From Phocaeicola paurosaccharolyticus JCM 15092 (GTDB taxonomy: Bacteria; Bacteroidota; Bacteroidia; Bacteroidales; Bacteroidaceae): a stretch of 64,000 nt of DNA. The notes beneath the pieces were generated by a model that was given only the letters and a program-made list of their open reading frames with translations, had not been told where the DNA came from and did no database searches. The stretch is from positions 62,001 to 126,000 of the forward strand of contig NZ_BAJR01000006.1 of NCBI RefSeq assembly GCF_000613805.1. The letters are read 5' to 3'. This document shows positions 9,871 to 19,570 of the stretch, one piece after another (within the stretch, counting starts at the first letter, position 1; each line of letters begins with the position of its first letter). The position numbers and the translations under genes are program-made.

Positions 9871-9891
9871 TAATGAAAAAAACATATCGTT

Positions 9892-10545
9892 ATGGCAAAA
9901 CCGTTAATATCGCCATCTTTACTTGCTGCAAACTTTGCAAACCTTGAAAAAGATCTTGAGATAATCAATAAGAGTCAGGCAGACTGGCTTCATATTGATA
10001 TCATGGATGGTGTCTTCGTTCCTAATATTTCTTTTGGATTCCCAGTTTTAAAATATGTAGCCCACCTCTCAAATAAACCTCTTGATGTGCATCTTATGAT
10101 TGTACAGCCTGAGAAATTTATCAATGAGGTAAAAGAACTTGGAGCAATGATGATGAATGTACACTATGAGGCTTGTCCACATATACATAGGGTAATTCAA
10201 CAGATTAAAGATTCTGGGATGAAAGCTGGCGTAACCCTCAATCCGGGCACTCCTGTATCTATACTGAATGATATCATTGCAGATGTGGATATGGTACTTC
10301 TGATGAGTGTAAATCCAGGTTTTGGAGGGCAGAAGTTTATAACTCACACGATAGATAAGGTGAAGGAACTTCGTGAACTTATAAATAAGAGCAACTCAAA
10401 AGCTCTTATAGAAATTGACGGCGGAGTAAATATGCAGACCGGAAAGGAACTTGTTGATGCAGGTGCAGACGTTCTCGTTGCAGGTAATGCAATATTTAGA
10501 GCTCCAGATATATTGAAGACTATTCAAGAGATGAAAGATTTATGA
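9892..10545 (+). CDS. rpe: Ribulose-phosphate 3-epimerase
   Basis: Interconverts ribulose 5-phosphate and xylulose 5-phosphate in the pentose phosphate pathway. A 217-residue TIM barrel with the metal ligands H34, D36 (LHIDIMDG), H67 (DVHLMI) and D176 (EIDGG), and the phosphate-binding loop SVNPGFGGQKF near residue 140. Length and motifs are standard. The comEC-like gene begins 5 bases after its stop. Confidence 0.97.
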   Translation: MAKPLISPSLLAANFANLEKDLEIINKSQADWLHIDIMDGVFVPNISFGFPVLKYVAHLSNKPLDVHLMIVQPEKFINEVKELGAMMMNVHYEACPHIHRVIQQIKDSGMKAGVTLNPGTPVSILNDIIADVDMVLLMSVNPGFGGQKFITHTIDKVKELRELINKSNSKALIEIDGGVNMQTGKELVDAGADVLVAGNAIFRAPDILKTIQEMKDL

Positions 10546-10550
10546 GTTAG

Positions 10551-12584
10551 TTGAGTAACAAGAAAATATTATTATCTCCAATATCCCGACTGACAATCTT
10601 TTTTTCAGTTGGGATTTTTCTTTCTGACACGATATTACGCTGCCACAATTATCTGTTATTCCATATTATACTTCTACTTCTGCTGGCACTCTTCTCTCTA
10701 TTTTTATATTACAGACGTAATAATATACTATTCGGCATCACTACAGCTCTTTTCTCTGTAGTTCTTGGAAGCATGCTTACAAATATTAAGTGGCTTGAGA
10801 CAGAACATAGCTGGCAGAAGAGTAATAAAATCTATAATGGACGTATAACAGACGAGGCTGTAGACAAAGGACGGTATATTCAATTTGTTGTTGATGTGGA
10901 TAATAATAAGGTCCTTACCAGAGTGATGAAGGACTCTGTTGATCTGTCCTTCAGAAGCGGAGATTTAGTAACATTCTATGGAAAGATAATGAGGCCTGCC
11001 AATATGGGCAATCCTAATGAGATTGATTATGCAACATATCTTCTTCGCAATGGTATCAATGGTACAACTTTTCTTCAAGATGATGAGATAAAGAGTTTCT
11101 CAAGTGAAAGAGATGCTACGTTGATTGAAAAGTCACTTTTACTAAGAGAGCGTGTGATATCACTATTTAGGGAGTGGGGAATAAGGGGTGATGAACTCGC
11201 CTTGCTCTCTGCTCTTATGGTTGGAGAACGGAATCTTTTCTCACAGGAGGTTGAAGATGACTATACTAAGTCAGGATTGGCTCATATGCTCTCCATCTCA
11301 GGTATGCATGTTGGCATACTGCTGCTTATAATAAACTTTATGCTCTGGTTTATGAACAGGAGTACGCATTTGCGAATAATGAAGTGGATTATTCTGTTTG
11401 TTGTCCTTTGGGGCTTTGCCTGCATAAGTGGACTTGCTCCATCGGCTGTGCGTGCTGTTATAATGTGTCTTTTTCTAGAGTTGATGTATTTCAGTCATGA
11501 GAAACGCTATCCTCTAAATATCATCTTCGTTACTGCTCTATGTATGCTGTTGTACAATCCTTTTTATCTTTTTGATATCAGCTTTCAGCTCTCATTTGCT
11601 GCTGTGATAACAATAATCCTGTTCTATACTCCTATAATGGATATTTTACGTTGCAGGTATAGGGTTGTAAACAGTTTTAGCTCAGTTATTGCTCTTTCAA
11701 TTTCAGCCCAAATAGGAGCTGCTCCTCTTGTATTGTACTATTTCTCAAACTTCTCCTCATATTTTCTTCTGTCGAATATACTATCTTCATTTTTGGTGGT
11801 CGTTATAATGGTAGTTGCCCTTATATCGTTTGTTGTCCCATTTCAACCTATACATATACTTCTGCAATATGCTCTGAAAGCTCAGAATAGCATATCATCA
11901 ACTGTGGCAGCATTACCAATGTCTGTTGTCAGAATAGATAATTTTTCATTCGTCAACATACTGTTCATATACATTCTCTTTATTATTTTATTGCTATATA
12001 TCTATAACCGACGACGTAAATATCTTATCGGTGTAAGTATAGTGCTTCTCACAATTGTTTCGTTCAACTTTGTAAATAGTATTCCTACTAAGATTATGCC
12101 TCATGCATTGATATATAATGATTCACGAATGTCATACATCCATTTTGTTGAGAACAGAAATGAATCTGTCGTGATATATTCTCCATGCGACTCTTTGTAC
12201 ACCGAACTGCGACCAGCAGTGAAGAGATATTGCTATAAGAATGGGATTAAGGAGCCTAAACTGACATGTGATTACCATTCGTCATATATATATTCATGTG
12301 ATGGAATAATATATTGGCGTGGGAAAACATTCTGTGTGGTGAGTGATAAGAGATGGAAATACAGATATACTTCGGAAGGACCTCTTGAGGTGGATTATCT
12401 CTATCTTAGCAGAGGTTTCTATGACTCTATATCATCTTTAGAGAAAGTTTTCAAGATCAAACATATTATTCTCGGCTTCTCGTTAAGTGACACTTCCGTG
12501 GAAGCAATAACTAAAGAATGTATAGATAAAGGAATATCTTATGTTAACTTAAAAGAGGTAGGTTATTATAAAATAATGGTATAA
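10551..12584 (+). CDS. comEC: ComEC/Rec2-family DNA-uptake membrane protein
   Basis: Inner-membrane channel protein that passes single-stranded DNA into the cytosol in competent bacteria. The 677 residues show N-terminal membrane helices, a DUF4131/OB-like extracellular part (about 65-160) and the competence domain with GLAHMLSISGMHVGILLL near residue 242, then SGLAPSAVRAVIM. The C-terminal metallo-beta-lactamase-like nuclease domain of Gram-positive ComEC is missing: no HxHxDH motif is present, as is common in this phylum. The start is taken as TTG at 10551, since the nearest ATG (10542) meets a stop after two codons; a later internal start cannot be excluded. Confidence 0.85.
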   Translation: MSNKKILLSPISRLTIFFSVGIFLSDTILRCHNYLLFHIILLLLLALFSLFLYYRRNNILFGITTALFSVVLGSMLTNIKWLETEHSWQKSNKIYNGRITDEAVDKGRYIQFVVDVDNNKVLTRVMKDSVDLSFRSGDLVTFYGKIMRPANMGNPNEIDYATYLLRNGINGTTFLQDDEIKSFSSERDATLIEKSLLLRERVISLFREWGIRGDELALLSALMVGERNLFSQEVEDDYTKSGLAHMLSISGMHVGILLLIINFMLWFMNRSTHLRIMKWIILFVVLWGFACISGLAPSAVRAVIMCLFLELMYFSHEKRYPLNIIFVTALCMLLYNPFYLFDISFQLSFAAVITIILFYTPIMDILRCRYRVVNSFSSVIALSISAQIGAAPLVLYYFSNFSSYFLLSNILSSFLVVVIMVVALISFVVPFQPIHILLQYALKAQNSISSTVAALPMSVVRIDNFSFVNILFIYILFIILLLYIYNRRRKYLIGVSIVLLTIVSFNFVNSIPTKIMPHALIYNDSRMSYIHFVENRNESVVIYSPCDSLYTELRPAVKRYCYKNGIKEPKLTCDYHSSYIYSCDGIIYWRGKTFCVVSDKRWKYRYTSEGPLEVDYLYLSRGFYDSISSLEKVFKIKHIILGFSLSDTSVEAITKECIDKGISYVNLKEVGYYKIMV

Positions 12585-12600
12585 ATGAATAAATTATTAC

Positions 12601-12608
12601 TATTTTTG
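12601..12608 (+). promoter_or_regulatory. -7 promoter element of DHH phosphoesterase gene
   Basis: TATTTTTG fits TAnnTTTG, 20 bases before the ATG at 12629. The spacing favours that ATG over the one at 12620. Confidence 0.45.
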
Positions 12609-12628
12609 CCACCCAAAATATGATATTT

Positions 12629-13669
12629 ATGCTATCTCAAATTATAGAACAGTCGAACATAGATAAGGTTGAGCAATATTTAAGTAACTACAATAAAATT
12701 GTAATTGTATCACATGTATCTCCGGATGGTGATGCTATTGGTTCTTCACTTGGTATGTACCATTTTTTGAAGAGTTTCGATAAAGATGTGACAGTTATCT
12801 ACCCAAATTCTTTTCCTGATTTCCTTAGATGGATGCCGGCTTCTGAATCTGTCTTAAAATATGACAGACATAAGAAAAAAGCGGATGAGGTAATATCTCA
12901 TGCAGAGATGATATTTTGTCTTGACTTCAACGCTCTTTCACGCATTGATGCAATGAAAGAGTCTATAGAGAAGTCGTCTGCTAAAAAAGTAATGATTGAC
13001 CATCACTTAAATCCGGAACCATTCTGTGATGTCACTATATCACACCCATCTATATCATCTACTTCTGAACTCGTTTATCGTCTGATAAACAGGTTGGGAG
13101 ATTACGAGGAGATAACTCTTGAGTGTGCTCAGTGTATCTATACAGGTATGATGACAGATACAGGAGGATTTACATACAACTCCAACAATAAAGAGATATA
13201 TTACATAATAAGCAGCCTTCTTGCTAAGGGTATCGATAAAGACGATATTTACAGAAAGGTATACAATACCTACTCTGAGGACAGACTTAGACTTATGGGA
13301 TATGTTCTTTATGAGAAGATGCAGGTATTCAATGAGTTTAATGCTGCACTGATATGGCTGACCAGGGATGAGCAGAAGAAGTTCAGTTTTGTAAAGGGAG
13401 ATACAGAAGGTTTTGTAAACATACCTTTGTCTATAAAGCATGTAAAGTTCTCTGTCTTCTTACGTGAGGATACTGAGAAAGATATGATTAAGGTCTCACT
13501 AAGATCTGTAGGAACTTTTCCATGTAATAAAGTAGCTAATGAGTTCTTTAATGGTGGGGGACATCTCAATGCATCCGGTGGAGAAGTTTTCGATACTATG
13601 GAGAATGCAATATCTCTGTTTAAACAGGCTATAATTAAATATGAAGATTTATTAACTCAAAAAGAATAG
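12629..13669 (+). CDS. DHH/DHHA1 phosphoesterase (NrnA-like nanoRNase/pAp phosphatase)
   Basis: Members of this family degrade very short RNAs and/or 3'-phosphoadenosine 5'-phosphate. The DHH domain shows SHVSPDGDAIGSSLG near residue 30, CLDFNALSRID, the DHH motif itself in MIDHHLNPE, and GMMTDTGGF. The DHHA1 domain at the end contains the substrate-binding GGGHLNASGG. Starting at 12629 gives 346 residues; an in-frame ATG three codons earlier is possible. I do not separate NrnA from pAp-only relatives by sequence. Confidence 0.88.
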   Translation: MLSQIIEQSNIDKVEQYLSNYNKIVIVSHVSPDGDAIGSSLGMYHFLKSFDKDVTVIYPNSFPDFLRWMPASESVLKYDRHKKKADEVISHAEMIFCLDFNALSRIDAMKESIEKSSAKKVMIDHHLNPEPFCDVTISHPSISSTSELVYRLINRLGDYEEITLECAQCIYTGMMTDTGGFTYNSNNKEIYYIISSLLAKGIDKDDIYRKVYNTYSEDRLRLMGYVLYEKMQVFNEFNAALIWLTRDEQKKFSFVKGDTEGFVNIPLSIKHVKFSVFLREDTEKDMIKVSLRSVGTFPCNKVANEFFNGGGHLNASGGEVFDTMENAISLFKQAIIKYEDLLTQKE

Positions 13670-13689
13670 TTAATTAACTCTCAATTTAC

Positions 13690-13697
13690 TACATTTG
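13690..13697 (+). promoter_or_regulatory. -7 promoter element of DUF4827-glmM operon
   Basis: TACATTTG fits TAnnTTTG, 22 bases before the start codon at 13720. Confidence 0.5.
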
Positions 13698-13719
13698 TCC
13701 ACAATTTAAAACAATAAAG

Positions 13720-14346
13720 ATGAAGAAGATAAACATTCTATTGATTTCTGTTTTTTTATTGAGTTTGACCTTTCAGTCATGTAGCAACAGCAAGACATAT
13801 GCTGAACAGAAGAAGGATGAGAAAGAGTCTATTCAAAGATATATAGAAAAGAACAATATAAATGTCATTACACTCAATCAGTTCCTTAATCAAGATACCA
13901 CAACCAATGTAGCTAATAACGAGTATGTACTCTTTGATGAAAACGGAGTATATATGCAGGTTATTAATAGAGGAGATGGTGAGATTATAGAAGATGGTAG
14001 CAAGAATATTCTTGCCCGCTATGTAGAGGAGGAGATTGCTCTTGATGGTACAACAGATACTTTATCTTTAAATACAATATCTAACATTGCAACTGACCCT
14101 GATGAGTTCAGATTAACAGTGTCTGATGGAAGTTTTTCCGGTACATTTATAAGTGGTATAATGAGCCAGTATTATAGTAGTGCCGTTCCTGCAGGTTGGT
14201 TGGTTCCTTTCAAATATATCAAAGTTGGTAGAGCTATTGATAAAAGAACCAAATTGAAACTTATCGTTCCTCACTCTCAGGGACAGATCACTGCAACAGG
14301 AAGTGTATACGCTTGTGTATATGAAATAACTTATCAATTAGAATAA
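13720..14346 (+). CDS. DUF4827-type lipoprotein, related to FKBP-like proteins
   Basis: A 208-residue lipoprotein: signal peptide about 1-20 with lipobox TFQSC, then a domain of the DUF4827 kind found in Bacteroidales. The part GWLVPFKYIKVG recalls FKBP-type peptidyl-prolyl isomerases, but the catalytic aromatic pocket is not clearly present, so isomerase activity is uncertain. The stop codon overlaps the glmM start by one base (TAATG), which implies coupled translation and makes it an envelope protein co-expressed with a peptidoglycan-precursor enzyme. Confidence 0.75.
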   Translation: MKKINILLISVFLLSLTFQSCSNSKTYAEQKKDEKESIQRYIEKNNINVITLNQFLNQDTTTNVANNEYVLFDENGVYMQVINRGDGEIIEDGSKNILARYVEEEIALDGTTDTLSLNTISNIATDPDEFRLTVSDGSFSGTFISGIMSQYYSSAVPAGWLVPFKYIKVGRAIDKRTKLKLIVPHSQGQITATGSVYACVYEITYQLE

Positions 14347-15733
14347 TGACATTAATAAAATCAATTTCCGGAATTCGTGGCACCATCGGTGGAAATGTTG
14401 GTGACGCTCTTACTCCATTGGACATTGTAAAGTTTACTTCTGCTTATGCAACTTTGATTCGCAGAAATAGTAAAGAACAGAAATGTAAAATAGTAGTGGG
14501 CCGTGATGCCAGAATATCTGGTGAAATGGTAAAGAATATTGTTTGTGGCTCACTAATGGGAATGGGCTGTGATGTAGTAAATATCGGACTTGCTTCTACT
14601 CCTACAACAGAACTTGCAGTACAGATGGAGAATGCCCAAGGTGGTATTATTATTACTGCCAGCCACAATCCTAAACAGTGGAATGCATTGAAACTCCTTA
14701 ACCAGGATGGAGAATTCCTTAATAAAGAAGAGGGGAACGAAGTTTTGGATATAGCTGCTAGAGAGGATTTCGACTATGCTGAAGTTGATAATTTAGGTAG
14801 CTACAGAGAGGATGATACATATAACGATAAACATATTAATAGCGTTCTTGCTTTAAAATTAGTCGATGTGGAGGCTATTAGAAAAGCAAATTTCAAAGTT
14901 GCTATAGATTGTGTGAACTCAGTAGGAGGAATAATACTTCCTGAACTTTTTAAACGCTTGGGCGTTAATCATGTAGAAAAACTATATTGTGAACCTACTG
15001 GCAATTTCCAGCATAATCCGGAACCTTTGGAGAAGAACTTGGGTGATATTATGTCTCTCGTTAGAAAAGGGGGAGTAGACGTTGCCTTTGTAGTCGACCC
15101 TGATGTTGACCGTCTCGCAATGATTAGTGAAGATGGAACCATGTTCGGAGAGGAATATACTTTGGTAAGTGTTGCAGACTATGTGCTGAAACATACTCCG
15201 GGTAATACTGTTTCCAATTTAAGCTCAACAAGAGCACTTCGTGATGTAACACGCAAATATGGTATGGAGTATAATGCTGCTGCTGTAGGTGAGGTGAACG
15301 TAGTCACAAAGATGAAGGAGACAAATGCTATTATTGGTGGTGAAGGCAATGGTGGTGTTATCTATCCTGCGTCTCATTACGGACGTGATGCATTGGTAGG
15401 TATAGCTCTCTTCTTGAGCCATCTTGCTCATGAGGGTAAAAAGATGAGCGAACTGAAGAAGGGATATCCTGAATATGCTATAGCTAAGAATAGAATTGAC
15501 CTTACCCCTGAAACAGATGTAGATGCTATACTTCTTAAAGTTAAAGAGATCTACAAAGATGAGGAGATTAATGATATAGATGGTGTTAAGATAGATTTCC
15601 CAGACAAATGGTACATCTAAGAAAGAGTAATACTGAACCTATCATTCGTGTTTACTCAGAAGCTAAATCAATGGAGATAGCCGATGAGATAGGTAAAAAG
15701 GTAATGGATGTTGTTTATTCTCTTGCTAAATAA
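14346..15733 (+). CDS. glmM: Phosphoglucosamine mutase (frameshifted near the 3' end)
   Basis: Converts glucosamine 6-phosphate to glucosamine 1-phosphate for UDP-GlcNAc and cell-wall synthesis. The phosphoserine is S106 in TASHNP, the metal loop is DPDVDRLA and the sugar loop is GEGNGGVI. As written, the frame stops at 15620 after 424 residues, losing the phosphate-binding loop. Restoring one G after 15611 (TGGTAC to TGGGTAC) continues as KWVHLRKSNTEPIIRVYSEA and ends at 15733, giving the normal 462 residues. The enzyme is normally essential, so I regard the shift as a sequence error. A terminator follows at once. Confidence 0.93.
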
Positions 15734-15747
15734 ATATTAAAACAGAT

Positions 15748-15777
15748 AAAGGTGCATTATTATAATGCACCTTTTTT
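15748..15777. terminator. Bidirectional terminator between glmM and hemW
   Basis: AAAGGTGCATTA and its complement form a stem (15748-15759 and 15763-15774) with T-rich flanks on both strands, placed between converging genes. Confidence 0.9.
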
Positions 15778-15794
15778 ATGCTTATATCTTAACA

Positions 15795-16922
15795 TCAAAC
15801 CTGGAGCAGGTCGCTCATTATTCCGTCGGAGATAAAAATTCCCTCCTTAGTTAGCTTTAACTTATTATCGGCAACCTCTAGATATCCTTTCTTTATATTC
15901 TCTTCTGACATCTTCATTGCATAGTCGTATAATGCAACGCCGAATTTCTCTTTTAGTATAGAAAGATCCATTCCCCACATGGTCCTTATCGAGGTGATTA
16001 CAAACTCATTATACTGAGTGGTGATATCTAACTTCTCAATCTCATAATCAGCTTTCCCACTGTTTATTCCTTCTATATATCTATCCAATGAAGCTATATT
16101 CCATTGCCTTGATCTTTGGTCATATGAGTGCGCTGAGGGGCCGCAACCTAAATATTTAACTCCCTTCCAATAGCTTGAGTTGTGTCTTGAATATAGATAA
16201 GGTTTCGAGAAATTGGATATTTCGTAATGCTCATAGCCTGATTCTTTCAGCGTTTCTATAAGTGTTGAGAACATCTCAACGCTCATATTCTCGCTAACCT
16301 CTTTCACGTCATGGCTCTCTTTAAGTTCCCACATCTTGGTACCTTCCTCATAGATAAGATGGTAAGCTGATATATGTTCGGGGTTAAGTTTTGTTATTAT
16401 TGATAGATCACTTTTCCAACTCTCAAGACTTTCACCAGGTAGGCCATACATAAGGTCAAGGCTTATGTTCTTGAACCCATGTTTTCTGCAGCGGTTGAAT
16501 GCATCTATAGCTTGCTGTGAATTATGGCGTCGGTTTAATAATTTCAGTGTGTCGTCGTTGAATGTCTGTATACCTATGCTTATTCTGTTGAGTGGCAGTT
16601 CAGATAGCATCTTGACATACTCTTCCGAGAGATCGTCAGGATTTGCCTCTATAGTAATCTCTGCATCTTTAGCGATGGTGTAAAATTGCTTTATACTCTT
16701 GAATATATCATCAAAATGGCTTTTACCAAGCTGTGATGGGGTCCCTCCGCCAAAGTATATTGTCTCTATCTCTTCACCGTTGAGATAGTCTTTTCTCATT
16801 TCCAACTCTTTGCAAAGAGCATCTATGTATTCATCTATACGGTTGCTCTGTGTAGTAGAGTAGAAATCACAATATATGCATCTCTTTTTGCAGAAAGGAA
16901 TGTGAATATATATACCTGCCAT
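15795..16922 (-). CDS. hemW: Radical SAM heme chaperone HemW
   Basis: Radical SAM protein that binds heme and delivers it to respiratory enzymes; often mislabelled as oxygen-independent coproporphyrinogen oxidase. The 375 residues start with IYIHIPFCKKRCIYCDFYS, with cluster ligands C11, C15 and C18. YFGGGTPSQL follows near residue 56, and the HemN C-terminal domain covers about 285-365. HemN-type oxidases have an extra N-terminal stretch and a CxxxCxxCxC pattern, which are not seen here. Monocistronic, converging on glmM. Confidence 0.92.
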   Translation of the reverse strand: MAGIYIHIPFCKKRCIYCDFYSTTQSNRIDEYIDALCKELEMRKDYLNGEEIETIYFGGGTPSQLGKSHFDDIFKSIKQFYTIAKDAEITIEANPDDLSEEYVKMLSELPLNRISIGIQTFNDDTLKLLNRRHNSQQAIDAFNRCRKHGFKNISLDLMYGLPGESLESWKSDLSIITKLNPEHISAYHLIYEEGTKMWELKESHDVKEVSENMSVEMFSTLIETLKESGYEHYEISNFSKPYLYSRHNSSYWKGVKYLGCGPSAHSYDQRSRQWNIASLDRYIEGINSGKADYEIEKLDITTQYNEFVITSIRTMWGMDLSILKEKFGVALYDYAMKMSEENIKKGYLEVADNKLKLTKEGIFISDGIMSDLLQV

Positions 16923-16937
16923 TGACTCTATTTTTTA

Positions 16938-16945
16938 CAAAGATA
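16938..16945 (-). promoter_or_regulatory. -7 promoter element of hemW
   Basis: On the minus strand TATCTTTG fits TAnnTTTG, 15 bases before the hemW start codon. Confidence 0.45.
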
Positions 16946-17149
16946 ATCTATTAGTAACTATAAACGAAAAGTAAAGGTTAAGATGGTTCAAAATGGTATT
17001 CTATTTTTTTTGCTGTATGGTGCTTTAAAACATAATTTAGTAACACATACACTAAGGTTGCTTTTCTTATCAATAATCTTTACTTTGCAAATATGTTAAA
17101 AAGATGTGATACTCATATCTTTTATGTTAATTACTAAATCTTATTTATC

Positions 17150-19309
17150 ATGAAAGTATATCAGACTAATGAAATTAAGAACATTGCCCTTCTTGGCAAT
17201 GATGGAGCAGGTAAGACCACCCTCACAGAGTCTTTACTCTTTGAGAGTGGTATTATAAAACGTCGTGGTAGAATTACTGCCAAGAATACTGTCAGCGACT
17301 ATTTTCCTGTTGAGCAGGAATATGGTTATTCTGTATTTTCTACTATTTTTCATGTAGAATGGAATGGAAAGAAACTTAATATCATAGATTGTCCGGGAAG
17401 TGATGACTTCGTGGGTGCAGCTATGACGGCTCTTAATGTAACTGATACTGCTATACTTTTATTGAACGGACAGTATGGTGTAGAGGTTGGTACTCAAAAT
17501 CATTTCCGTTATACCGATAAACTTGGTAAGCCTGTTATTTTCCTTGTAAATCAGTTGGATAATGACAAGTGTGATTTCGATAATATAATGGAGCAACTTA
17601 AGAGCATTTATGGCCCTAAGGTTGTCCAAGTACAGTACCCGCTTCAGACAGGTCCTGATTTTCATGAGTTAATAGATGTTCTTTTGATGAAGAAATACTC
17701 ATGGAAACCAGAAGGTGGTGCACCAATTATTGAGGATATTCCTGATTCAGAGATGGACAAAGCAATGGAGTTGCATAAGATCCTTGTTGAGGCTGCAGCA
17801 GAGCATGATGAATGTTTGATGGAGAAGTTCTTCGAATCGGAGACTTTGACTGAGGAGGAGATGCGTGAAGGTATAAGAAAAGGATTGGCATCAAGAGGTA
17901 TGTTCCCTGTTTTCTGCGTATGTGCAGGTAAAGATATGGGTGTAAGACGTTTGATGGAATTCTTGGGTAATGTTGTTCCTTTTGTTGATGAGATGCCGCC
18001 GGTATTCAATACAAGAGGCAATGTTGTTAAGCCGGATGTTCATGGACCTACTTCACTCTATTTCTTTAAGACAGCTGTTGAACCACATATCGGTGGTGTT
18101 CAGTATTTTAAGGTTATGAGTGGAACAGCTCATACAGGTGATGACCTAACTAATGCAGACAGAGGCTCTAAGGAGAGAATAGCTCAGATTTTTGTATGTG
18201 CGGGAGCAAATAGAGTAGAGGTAGAAGAACTTAAAGCAGGAGATATAGGATGCTGTGTTAAACTTAAAGATGTTAAAACAGGAAATACCTTGAATGGAAA
18301 GGATTGTGATAACAGATTTGACTTTATAAAATACCCTAATTCTAAATTCTCAAGAGCTATAAAGCCTGTAAATGAGTCGGATACAGAGAAGCTGATGAGT
18401 ATTCTCCATAGAATGAAAGAGGAAGATCCTACATGGGTTATTGAACAGTCTAAGGAGTTGAAGCAGATTATAATACATGGTCAGGGAGAATTCCATCTAC
18501 GTACACTGAAATGGAGACTTGAAAACAATGAAAAAATAGAGATTAAGTTTGAAGAGCCTAGGATTCCTTACCGTGAGACAATTACTAAATCAGCTCGTGC
18601 TGACTACAGACATAAGAAACAGTCGGGTGGTGCAGGACAGTTTGGTGAAGTTCACCTCATTGTAGAGCCATACTACGAAGGAATGCCTTTGCCTGATACA
18701 TATAAATTCAATGGACAGGAATTCAAGATAACCAAGAAGGGTGAAGAGGTTGTTCCTTTGGAATGGGGAGGCAAGCTTGTATTTATTAACAGCGTCGTTG
18801 GTGGTGCTATCGATACCAGATTCATGCCGGCTATATTGAAAGGTATTATGAGCCGTATGGAACAGGGCCCATTGACAGGATCTTATGCTAGAGATGTAAG
18901 AGTCATTGTTTATGATGGTAAGATGCACCCGGTAGACTCTAATGAAATATCATTCATGCTCTCTGGTAGACATGCCTTTAGTGAAGCATTTAAGAATGCA
19001 GGTCCTAAGATTCTTGAACCTATATATGATGTTGAGGTTTTTGTTCCAAGTGATAAGATGGGTGATGTGATGAGTGATCTTCAGGGTAGAAGAGGACTTA
19101 TAATGGGAATGAGCAGTGAGAATGGATATGAAAAACTTGTTGCTAGAGTTCCTCTAAAAGAGATGTCATCTTATTCAACTTCACTTAGCTCTCTTACCGG
19201 AGGACGAGCTTCATTTATAATGAAGTTTGCAAGTTATGAACTTGTTCCAGCAGATGTACAAGATAAGTTAATGAAAGAATTTGAGAGCAAAGAAGAAAAA
19301 GAAGAGTGA
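17150..19309 (+). CDS. fusA2: EF-G paralogue of the EF-G2 type, probably without GTPase activity
   Basis: Translocation-factor-like protein of 719 residues with EF-G domain order: G domain to about 290, domain II, III, IV (RADYRHKKQSGGAGQFGEVH near 485) and V. The G1 loop is GNDGAGKT (16-23). Switch II reads DCPGSDDF (80-87), so Ser84 stands where EF-G has the catalytic His of DTPGHVDF. The G4 motif is NQLD (134-137) instead of NKxD. A Bacteroides paralogue with lost GTPase function, EF-G2, is described in the literature as sustaining translation during starvation and gut colonisation; the replaced residues fit that protein. Monocistronic with its own terminator; canonical fusA is not in the window. 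Confidence 0.9.
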   Translation: MKVYQTNEIKNIALLGNDGAGKTTLTESLLFESGIIKRRGRITAKNTVSDYFPVEQEYGYSVFSTIFHVEWNGKKLNIIDCPGSDDFVGAAMTALNVTDTAILLLNGQYGVEVGTQNHFRYTDKLGKPVIFLVNQLDNDKCDFDNIMEQLKSIYGPKVVQVQYPLQTGPDFHELIDVLLMKKYSWKPEGGAPIIEDIPDSEMDKAMELHKILVEAAAEHDECLMEKFFESETLTEEEMREGIRKGLASRGMFPVFCVCAGKDMGVRRLMEFLGNVVPFVDEMPPVFNTRGNVVKPDVHGPTSLYFFKTAVEPHIGGVQYFKVMSGTAHTGDDLTNADRGSKERIAQIFVCAGANRVEVEELKAGDIGCCVKLKDVKTGNTLNGKDCDNRFDFIKYPNSKFSRAIKPVNESDTEKLMSILHRMKEEDPTWVIEQSKELKQIIIHGQGEFHLRTLKWRLENNEKIEIKFEEPRIPYRETITKSARADYRHKKQSGGAGQFGEVHLIVEPYYEGMPLPDTYKFNGQEFKITKKGEEVVPLEWGGKLVFINSVVGGAIDTRFMPAILKGIMSRMEQGPLTGSYARDVRVIVYDGKMHPVDSNEISFMLSGRHAFSEAFKNAGPKILEPIYDVEVFVPSDKMGDVMSDLQGRRGLIMGMSSENGYEKLVARVPLKEMSSYSTSLSSLTGGRASFIMKFASYELVPADVQDKLMKEFESKEEKEE

Positions 19310-19331
19310 TGAACTGTAGAAAATAATACAT

Positions 19332-19367
19332 AAAAACGGCGTGTTTGTTAAAAACATGCGTTTTTTA
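19332..19367 (+). terminator. Terminator after fusA2
   Basis: Imperfect hairpin (GCGTGTTT pairing with AAACATGC, extended by A and T tracts) followed by TTTTTT at 19361-19366. Confidence 0.75.
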
Positions 19368-19570
19368 TTTAAACAACATTAAAATTTCACTATGTTTTAT
19401 TGCAAGTGATTATATAATTTTATTATTTTGTAAACTATTAATAGGTTAATTTTGTTAGTAATATATATCAATTCTCTTAAAAGTTCTGTTTTAAGGTTTT
19501 TAGGTACTCCTGCAATTAATGATAGTTAAGAGATTTTGTTAACGAATTGACCGTTTAAAATTTGGCTGAC

